A DNA stretch of 36,005 nt from Verrucomicrobiia bacterium (lineage in GTDB: Bacteria > Verrucomicrobiota > Verrucomicrobiia > Verrucomicrobiales > DEV007). The notes under the pieces are model-generated. The model saw only the letters and a program-made list of their open reading frames with translations, did not search any database and was not told the DNA's origin. Position numbers and translations under genes: made by a program. Numbering within the stretch: the first letter of the stretch is position 1; each line of letters starts with the position of its first letter. Location of the stretch: assembly GCA_020439995.1 (NCBI GenBank), contig JAGROY010000001.1:1-36005 (forward strand), written 5' to 3'. Shown in pieces: positions 25,304 to 33,000 of this stretch.

Positions 25304-28300
25304 TTACAGCTCGCGAACGCGGTAGTATATCACGGACTGGCCAGGCGCGACGAAGGTGTCTGTGAACGTTGTCTCAGCGCCATCCGCCTCGATTCCATCG
25401 GTGACTTCATTCCAGTCGCCACTGAAGTCGGTCGTGGCGTAGTCGATGGCGTAAACCTTCCCGATTGTCGAACTGAATGTGAGTGACACCGATCCCGTGG
25501 CAGCTTCCCGGCTGATGTCGGTGATACTGAACGGCGTCCGGGCCACGGAAGTCTGGTTGGTCAGCGCGTAAAGATGGAAACTGCCGGAGTTCGCTGGAGC
25601 TGAAGCCGGAACTTGCGCGTTGACCGTCAAGCTTTCCGATTGTGCCGTATAGATGTAGGAAACGTAAAGAACGTCCTGTTCATTATCAGTGCCCAGCACT
25701 GTGCCGGTGCGGTCTTCTGGTAGACCATCAATTCCTGAAGCGTAGGCGAACTCGGTACCGTTCACAAACTCCAGATCGATCGGCCTGGAACTGCCCTCCG
25801 TATCCCAGATGCGGATATAGAGGCGAAGCTCATAAGTCGCACCTGGAGTCAGCCCGCTGAGGATGTAGCTCTGAATGGAAGATGGATTGGCTCCGTCGGA
25901 ACTGTAAGTGAAGTCGCGGAACAGCGCTGCGAGATCCGGTTCTTCTGCATCGTCAAGCCCGCCATCCAGCGGAATCCAATCGCCAAAGTTGTCGGTAACC
26001 TGGCTCTTCGCAAGACCGTGCGTATCCCACTCGAAGTTCGCAGGAGAATCAGCTGGAGTAAGCGCCGCGAATTCGACACCGTTGACAGTCACGGCACTGC
26101 CACCGCTGATGGCGTGCGTGTAATCATTTGCATCCGAAATGCCGGACGTAGCAGTATCGGTGACCGGGCCCACGGCGATCACGCTGGCAGAACCGATCTC
26201 GGGCACTGAGAGGTCATCCAGAGGATCACTTCCTGCTCCGACTTCACGTCCATCGCGGGCTCCATCGGAATCAGTGTCCACTTTGTTTGGATCAGTGCCG
26301 GTATCAGAAGCACTTGCAAAGGTGCCAGTTCCGCTTTCAACTCCATCGCTGAGTCCGTCGTTGTCACTATCGGCATCGACCGGGCTGGTGGGCGCACGAT
26401 CGCCCGCACCTGCGACTTCCGCCGCGTCACTCAAGCCATCACCATCAGTATCGGCTTTCGTGGGATCAATGTCAGGGTAGTCACCGAGGCTGATCTGGAA
26501 CTCCTGTTGATCAGTTAAAGTGTCACCGTCACTGTCGGCATCATTCAGCCCTGAGAGAACGTCCAGATTCGCTGCCCAGCGCAATTCCCACTCATCGTCC
26601 AGATTGTCCCCATCACTGTCTGGACTGAGAGTCAGGACAACGTTCACGTCGGCTGTGTAGTTGCCGTCGTTCGTGGCGGCACGCAGACGAATGGTATAGG
26701 TGGTGCCGATCGCATCACCGGCAAAGTTGTGGGCTCCTGCCTGAAGCGCCTGACCAGCAACCTGAAACTTGCCATTGTCATCAGCACCTGCGCCATCGAT
26801 GAGGGTAAACGTGGTCGGCACCGGTGCTCCTAGAAGCTCGCCGGTGAGACTGGCTATGGTGCCACCGCTCTGCACGCTGGACGAGATGGTGCCGACATCC
26901 GAGACGGCTTGGAAGACTGCATGGTTGGTCATGGCATACATGTGCGCACTGCCGCTGGAATCCACCGCATCCGCCGGCACAAGGGCATTCAGAATAAGGG
27001 TGTCCGACTGCGCGGTATAAATGTAGCTCACGTAGTAGGCTTCATGATCGTTGAAACTCTCGATCACTTCGCCTGGACGATCAAATGGCAGTCCGGCTGG
27101 CGAAGATGCCCATGCCAGTTCGCTGCCGTTCTGAAACTGCAAATCGATCGGGCGGCTAGACCCCTCCGTGTCCCACACGCGGATGTAGAGGTGGAAATCG
27201 TAAATCACTCCGGGAGTAAGGCCACTCAGGGTGAAGGTCTGGAAAGCACCGGGGCCAGCGCCATTGCCACTGTAGGTGAAATCGCGGAAAAGCTGCGTCA
27301 CCTCAGCCTCCTCTGCGTCGTCGAGTCCACCGTCCAGTGGCAGCCAGTCACCGAGATTATTCGCGACCTGATTCTTGGTAAATCCGTTCGTGTTCCAGTC
27401 AAAATTGGAAGGTGTTTCTGTCGGCGTAAGCGCACCGAATTCGACCCCGTTGATCGTCACGGAAGTCCCGCCACTGATGGCATGAGTGTAAGTGTAGTTG
27501 TCGGAAATACCGGAATTTTCTGCACCGGTAACGGCTTCACTGAAACTGATTCCTTCTGACCGTTGAGCGAGCGAGCTATCATCCAACGGATTACTACCAG
27601 TGGCAACTTCGCGACCATCCAGGCCGCCATCGGCATCACTGTCAGGATCCGTCGGGTCGGTGCCAGTATCGCTGGCACTTACAAAACTCCCCGTGTTGGT
27701 CTCAATCTCGTCGCTGAGCCCGTCCGCATCCGTATCAGCATCCGTTGGATCAGTGGCTGGTCTGTCACCTGCTCCCGCCAGCTCAGCTCCGTCCTGAAGA
27801 CTATCACCGTCGGTGTCTGCATTCGTGGGATCAATGTCAGGGTATTCGCCCTGGCTCTGCTGATATTCTTCAAGATCAGTCAGTCCGTCACTGTCGGTAT
27901 CAGTCTCGTTCAATCCAGACAGCGTGACAAGGTCAGTGCCCCAGCGCATCTCCCAGCTGTCCGGCAAATCATCTGAATCGGTATCGGAACTCACTGTGAT
28001 CAAGAATGACTGCTCTGCCTCAAGATCACCGCCATCAGCCGTTCCCCGCACCCGGACGGAATAGATGGTTCCTTCTGCAGCACCAGAGAAATCGAATGCT
28101 CCTGCCTGCAATTGATTGCCATTGATCTGGAACTTTCCGTTGTCATCATCACCATCCCCGGAGACCAGCGCGAATGCAGTTTCGACCTCCCCGTCCACAA
28201 CATGCAAGCCCTTGAGCGTGCCCGCCAAATCCCCCAGTGCAGCAGAAGAGGCCACCACTGGTGCATCGATCTGGAGAGAGAATTCTGCGGCTTCCTGATT

Positions 28301-29014
28301 CGTGAGGGCATACATGTGAAAGCTCCCACTGTTCGCCGGAGCGGTCGATGGCACCGTAGCTTCAATCGTCAGTTCTTCCCCCTGAGCCACGTAAGCGTAG
28401 TTGATGTAATACGCGTTGTGGTCGTTCCCCGTTCCCAGCATCGTGCCGGGACGGTCTTCCTGAAAATCAACCAGCTCGTCTTCCTCCGAGCCATTGGTAA
28501 ATCTAAAATCGATCGCACGACCGCTGCCGCCCGGTGTGGTCCACACCCGGATATAAAAGCGAAAGTTGTAGAACTGGCCGGGGGTCAGGCCGGACAAAGT
28601 GAATATCTGACGACTGTCTGGTTCCGCACCACCGCCGGAATAGGTGAATCCCTGGAACAGCGAGATGGTGTCCGCACCTGCGACTCCCCCGTTTGCAGGA
28701 ACCCAGGTGCTCAAATTGTTTGCAATCGCATTTTGCCCGAACCCATCGTCGTCCCATTCAAAATCAACGGGGAAGTTGCCGGCATCAAGCAGCTCGAAAT
28801 CGACACCATTGACAGTAGTGGCGGCGCCTCCACTGATCGCGTGTGTGTAAGTATTGTCCGAGCTGATGCCCGTAGTGACATCGTCGGTAAACGGGGTGCT
28901 AAAAGAGATCTGTCCGGCGTTTGCGGTGCTGACGGTTGCGGCCAGCGCCACACCTATGCCGGCACTGATACGCCGGATCCAGACTGTGACTGAATGAGCA
29001 GGGGGTCTTTTCAT
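25304..29014 (-). CDS. Large secreted protein with three YTHAISGG modules and thrombospondin-3-like calcium repeats
   Basis: The 1236-residue product has a signal peptide (1-33, cleavage ANA/G). Layout: module A about 35-240, cadherin-like domain 245-338, calcium-binding type-3 repeats 341-481; module B 486-696, cadherin-like 700-795, type-3 repeats 796-936; module C 941-1153; C-terminal beta domain 1160-1236 ending in YYRVREL. Calcium repeats show the DTDSDGLTD and DADSDNDGLSD pattern with Asp at alternating positions. Each module has YTHAISGG, DFTYSG, YIRxWDTEGSSRPI and NSGSFHxYALTNQ blocks. There is no PEP-CTERM or other anchor in the tail. The neighbour at 24322 is one module with a PEP-CTERM, so the two may assemble together. 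Ca2+ probably stiffens the linkers between modules. A terminator at 25243-25278 ends the gene. Confidence 0.88.
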   Translation of the reverse strand: MKRPPAHSVTVWIRRISAGIGVALAATVSTANAGQISFSTPFTDDVTTGISSDNTYTHAISGGAATTVNGVDFELLDAGNFPVDFEWDDDGFGQNAIANNLSTWVPANGGVAGADTISLFQGFTYSGGGAEPDSRQIFTLSGLTPGQFYNFRFYIRVWTTPGGSGRAIDFRFTNGSEEDELVDFQEDRPGTMLGTGNDHNAYYINYAYVAQGEELTIEATVPSTAPANSGSFHMYALTNQEAAEFSLQIDAPVVASSAALGDLAGTLKGLHVVDGEVETAFALVSGDGDDDNGKFQINGNQLQAGAFDFSGAAEGTIYSVRVRGTADGGDLEAEQSFLITVSSDTDSDDLPDSWEMRWGTDLVTLSGLNETDTDSDGLTDLEEYQQSQGEYPDIDPTNADTDGDSLQDGAELAGAGDRPATDPTDADTDADGLSDEIETNTGSFVSASDTGTDPTDPDSDADGGLDGREVATGSNPLDDSSLAQRSEGISFSEAVTGAENSGISDNYTYTHAISGGTSVTINGVEFGALTPTETPSNFDWNTNGFTKNQVANNLGDWLPLDGGLDDAEEAEVTQLFRDFTYSGNGAGPGAFQTFTLSGLTPGVIYDFHLYIRVWDTEGSSRPIDLQFQNGSELAWASSPAGLPFDRPGEVIESFNDHEAYYVSYIYTAQSDTLILNALVPADAVDSSGSAHMYAMTNHAVFQAVSDVGTISSSVQSGGTIASLTGELLGAPVPTTFTLIDGAGADDNGKFQVAGQALQAGAHNFAGDAIGTTYTIRLRAATNDGNYTADVNVVLTLSPDSDGDNLDDEWELRWAANLDVLSGLNDADSDGDTLTDQQEFQISLGDYPDIDPTKADTDGDGLSDAAEVAGAGDRAPTSPVDADSDNDGLSDGVESGTGTFASASDTGTDPNKVDTDSDGARDGREVGAGSDPLDDLSVPEIGSASVIAVGPVTDTATSGISDANDYTHAISGGSAVTVNGVEFAALTPADSPANFEWDTHGLAKSQVTDNFGDWIPLDGGLDDAEEPDLAALFRDFTYSSDGANPSSIQSYILSGLTPGATYELRLYIRIWDTEGSSRPIDLEFVNGTEFAYASGIDGLPEDRTGTVLGTDNEQDVLYVSYIYTAQSESLTVNAQVPASAPANSGSFHLYALTNQTSVARTPFSITDISREAATGSVSLTFSSTIGKVYAIDYATTDFSGDWNEVTDGIEADGAETTFTDTFVAPGQSVIYYRVREL
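25552..26190 (-). repeat. YTHAISGG module C
   Basis: This is the third module (residues about 941-1153) of the 1236-residue protein. By eye it is the closest of the three to the module of the PEP-CTERM protein. Confidence 0.75.
26930..27556 (-). repeat. YTHAISGG module B
   Basis: This is the second module (residues about 486-696). It ends in GSAHMYAMTNH in place of GSFHMYALTNQ. Confidence 0.75.
28295..28912 (-). repeat. YTHAISGG module A
   Basis: This is the first module (residues about 35-240). It is the most divergent by eye, with VWTTPGGSGRAID in place of VWDTEGSSRPID. Confidence 0.75.
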
Positions 29015-29144
29015 GCTTTGTTAGGATTAATTTTGCGGTTTCAGCGGCAACGTTGCCCTATCATCCAACACCAGGCAACTGGAACCCGGTGGATTGTCCG
29101 ATGAGAATTACATTTCTCACCATTTGAGTGAAGCACACCCAGTG

Positions 29145-30083
29145 CTAGCGGCTCCCTTGCCTTCCAATCGGGCCAATGTATGAACGAGCGATGACCACAT
29201 TGTCAAACCACACCACATTCTCTGGATGCTTCGTCCAGCGGTCGGTGATATAGCTCTCCAGCGTAAGGGCATTGGCCTGAAGCTTCTCGTCCGTGCGCCA
29301 TTCGATCCCACGCCAGTGCCCACGGAGCTGACCGTCGATCCAGTATGCCTGCTCGCCGTCGGCTTTCCCGGGAGTGTTGTGCTTGAGCATGAACTCAGCG
29401 CAGATCCATTCGCCGCGCTTGATTTCCGGCTGGCCTTCGGGGAGGAAGCTGTTCCCCCAATACTTGCCGTCCGGGGAAACCTTCATGCCGTGCCAGTAGC
29501 TGTAAAAATTCCATCGGCCCGGCGGGCTCCAGCGCGCCCAGTTGCCCCAGGGTTCGAGGGCGGTGGAGAAACGCCGCGCGCCGTCCGGAACTTCACCGGC
29601 TCCACCAAAGCCGCTCCATTTGTTCGCCCCCTGCAGGCCGCAGTTCGCCCGCAGGGTGCAAAAGTGGTGCACGTAATCACATTCAGGATCGAACTTCGTG
29701 TAAAAGCGTACGAACACCGTGTCTGCGGAATGAAACCACTTGGTCATGCCGCCGCCCGTGTTCTTGCCGAGCGTCGCGGTCACCTTGAGGCACTTGCTGC
29801 CGTCGGCCCCCTCGTCATCCAGCGAGAGCACTGCCTGCTTGTCATTTCGCGTCTCGTCCCATTCCCCGCCGATTGCCTCGCCGTCCTTCCGGTCAAATCG
29901 ATCGGCAAAGAGAACGTCAGCCTGCCCCGATATCCCCACATCTCCGTCGTAGGCAGCTGCCAGGCCTGCTCCCGACGGCAGCGTTGATTCGCCAATCACA
30001 TTTGGAAATGCATCGTCTCCTGCGGATACCGGAAGTGTCAGTACAAGCCAGAGAATGAACAATGGAAGGATGCGCGTAGTCAT
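29145..30083 (-). CDS. Secreted jelly-roll protein, possibly polysaccharide-lyase-like
   Basis: The 312-residue protein has a clear signal peptide (1-21, PVSAG). The body is rich in aromatic and charged residues with beta-strand spacing: DRFDRKDGEA, FVRFYTKFDPECDYVHH, GANKWSGFGGAGE, RWNFYSYWHGMK, GEWICAEFMLKHN, AYWIDGQLRGHW, then VWFDNVVIARSYIGP. This pattern is typical of concanavalin-like jelly-roll folds in polysaccharide lyases and glucanases, and the aromatic faces could bind sugar. I do not recognise a named family, and no catalytic pair can be assigned. It starts 9 bases after the stop of the CotH gene on the same strand, so both are probably one transcript. Hairpin-like sequences (29046-29057, 29102-29119) lie in the gap after it but have no T tract. 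Confidence 0.7.
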   Translation of the reverse strand: MTTRILPLFILWLVLTLPVSAGDDAFPNVIGESTLPSGAGLAAAYDGDVGISGQADVLFADRFDRKDGEAIGGEWDETRNDKQAVLSLDDEGADGSKCLKVTATLGKNTGGGMTKWFHSADTVFVRFYTKFDPECDYVHHFCTLRANCGLQGANKWSGFGGAGEVPDGARRFSTALEPWGNWARWSPPGRWNFYSYWHGMKVSPDGKYWGNSFLPEGQPEIKRGEWICAEFMLKHNTPGKADGEQAYWIDGQLRGHWRGIEWRTDEKLQANALTLESYITDRWTKHPENVVWFDNVVIARSYIGPIGRQGSR

Positions 30084-30092
30084 CCTCTGATC

Positions 30093-33000
30093 TTAGTGAA
30101 TGCTGCTCACCAATACACGGAAAAATGATTGCTTCGCATCAGAAGTAGGCCAGACGGCGCGCAAAACAGAATGCCGGGCGTCCGCCGCGAGAACTTCCGA
30201 TGTCACAGCCGTCCAGGTTCCGGGTTCCAGGCTCTGCGAAACTTGAACGGTGAACGCGACATCCCCTGCCTCTGGAGCGATGAGATAGTCGATCATCACG
30301 TCACTTTCGCCCGCAGTGAACACGGGTTCTGGCACCGCATCCGCACGCAGCGGATTCATACCGAAGGCAAACTCAATGCCGTTGGATGCCCCATCCCCAT
30401 CCGCATCATCCGCAAATCCTGCCTTGCCAGTCGGAAGGTTCTGCGTTCGGGTCCACGCATCAAAAGCGTTCGTGTAGATACCGGGCCCCGGCAGCCCAGG
30501 AGTGGGATCTTCCGCGCTCCAGTTGACGACATCATTGCCATAGCTCTTTTCGTCCAGACGAGTGAGCGACTTACCCTCTCCGTCCGCATCGACAGGCCAG
30601 AGACCGCTGTCCTCGTAGTTGACCCGGTCGATCCGGAACCACTGCCGAACTCCATTCGCATCGACATCGCCGGGAGATGAAAGCTCGATCTGCTCGCCAC
30701 TGTTGTTCAAGCCTCCGGCAGCCCACTGAAAGATGCGCGTTCCATCGGGCACCGTATATTCTCCCCGAAAGGCCGACTCATTTCTTGTAAGGATGATGCG
30801 CTCACCAGCCGCCAGAGTTACTGGATCAGTGGTCGAAAACGCAAATTCGATTCCGTTGGTGAAGCGCCACGACTCGTTCTTCAACTCGTCATAAAGGGTC
30901 ACAGGATCTGTGCTGATGTTCGTCAGCTCTAGATACTCCGCATCACCGTCGGTCAGCGGCTTGTACATGATCTCACTGATCACCAGAGGCCCCACCAGCG
31001 GCGCACTGTTTGCAGCACCAGGAGTCGGAGCTACCATTGAGACAAAGTTGTAAGTATTCGAACTTTTAAGATAGCGCCCCTTACTCACATCGGTCGGCGA
31101 CGGTCCAAACGCCTCCTCCTCGATATAGTCCAACACCAGGCCGTCTCCTGGCGCATAGAGATAGACTGTCTCGCCGTTTTCACTCAGGGCAAAAGGAGTG
31201 GTGGAATTTGGATCCCCGCTGCCTTCCCCGAAGGTCTCGCTTTCGTAGAAGACAAGATAGCCGTTTGCAGGTATCATTGTTCCATCTGCGATGCGATACT
31301 TCCGCAGATCCGCCTTGCTATCGCTCAGGTACCAGCCGCTGAGATCCACGGGTGCGTTGCTTGAGTTGTACAGCTCGATCCAGTCTGATGCCTGATCGTG
31401 TGAGTGCGCCAGCAGCTCATTAATCACCACGACATTCGGAGCGAGGAACGGATAGTCATCGGGATCGTAAGTGTAGTAAGCGCCAATGTCCGCGCGTGAT
31501 CCATCTGTATCTTTGGCGTGCGCCGGGTCACCCGCGTTGATGGCGGGCGAATTCGCGGCCAGGGAGAAATCGTAGGCGCCTGGGTCGTTGAAGAGCGGGT
31601 CTGCCAATACGACCCCATCACCGGTAAGAGGCAGGGTGTCAGACATCGAATAGGAAACCACGAGCGTAGATAGACTGTCCACCGCGACGGGCTGGTCCTT
31701 CGATCGCGTAAAGATCGTGTTGGCAATCACCGCACTGCCACCGCCGCCATCAAGATTCTTCTCGTAGACAGAAACCGCGATGAAGTTTTGCGCGAAGGTG
31801 TTCTGATCAATAATGGCCAGTGATCCCTCGTCCTTAATCCCTACCCCGAGGTTGCAACCGACAATCAGATTGCGCTCGATGCGCACTTCCGACCCCTGGC
31901 CGACGGATACTCCCTTGTCCGACGAATTGTAGATCCGATTCTCGGAGATCAGTAGATTCACACACCGTTCCCCGACATCGATAGCATCACTGTTAGAGCC
32001 AAGGAACGAGTAGATGCGGTTGCGGCGGATGACACCGTCAATGACGCCATCGAAGTCAATCGCATCGGTGTCGACGGCATCGTTCCCAATGAAGGTGCAA
32101 TCCTCTACCAGCCCCTTGCCGACCTTGATATTGATGCCGTCTCCCGTAAACTGAGGATGGATGGTGCAATACTGCATGGTTGTGCTACCACCTCTGGCAA
32201 ACACGGGAAGCGGCGCATCGATATCAGCGTGACTGAGCACCAGGGTCGAGTAGTAATTGGACACTGCCGCCTTCAAGTTGACTGGCTCAGCGGATGCGAG
32301 AGTGGCATCGCGGATCACCAGATGGGAAAGGGTCGAGGCCCCTGATGCACTAACGAAAGCCAGTGCTCCCCATGGTTCAGAAGCATCGCGCGCTAGGAAT
32401 GAAACCGGCTCCGCCTCGGTGCCGTTGATCTGCATCGCGCCGTTCACGTAAAAGCTGGCAGACTTGGGCATACGGATCTCTACCCCGGCTTGAATGGTCA
32501 GCGTACTCCCTGCGCTGACGGTGACATCGCCAACGGTAGTGTAAGGTGAACCGGCCACCGTCAATGTGGTATCAGCACTGATCGTCGCCGGAATCAGCGA
32601 CTCCTGCGATGGCCGGAATGTCGCTGTGAGCGTTTCATCTCCCGTCAGGGTGCGGGAGATGGTGCTGCCATTGCTGCCAGCGCTCCACCCTGCAAATTCA
32701 AAACCAGGCGCAGCCTTGGCGCTTAGATCAAACGCGATGTTGCGGTAGAGTCTCGCCGTGTTGGAATACTGCGGCAGCATCGGTACGCCATTGATAGAGA
32801 CGACTCCGGCACCCGCAGGCGTAATATTGACTGTGAGCGTCGACAGATCACCGGGAATGCCAAGAATCCTTGATGTGTCGCTGTAAACTTCATTCAGCCG
32901 GTCGATGGCAAATTGCTTAATCTCGTCAAGCTCAGCCTGACGGGATTCAATCGACGAGATTCCGCCTTCCGATTTCCAGCGGGCGATGTGGCGGGCGATC

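Noticed and set aside
26200..27990. Periodic DNA that could be taken for a CRISPR array or satellite
   Set aside because: The periodicity comes from Asp/Gly-rich calcium-binding codons in a coding frame, without uniform repeats or unique spacers.
29046..29057. 12-base palindrome GGCAACGTTGCC
   Set aside because: A single palindrome of this length is expected by chance at this GC content; no paired site or T tract supports a regulatory or terminator role.
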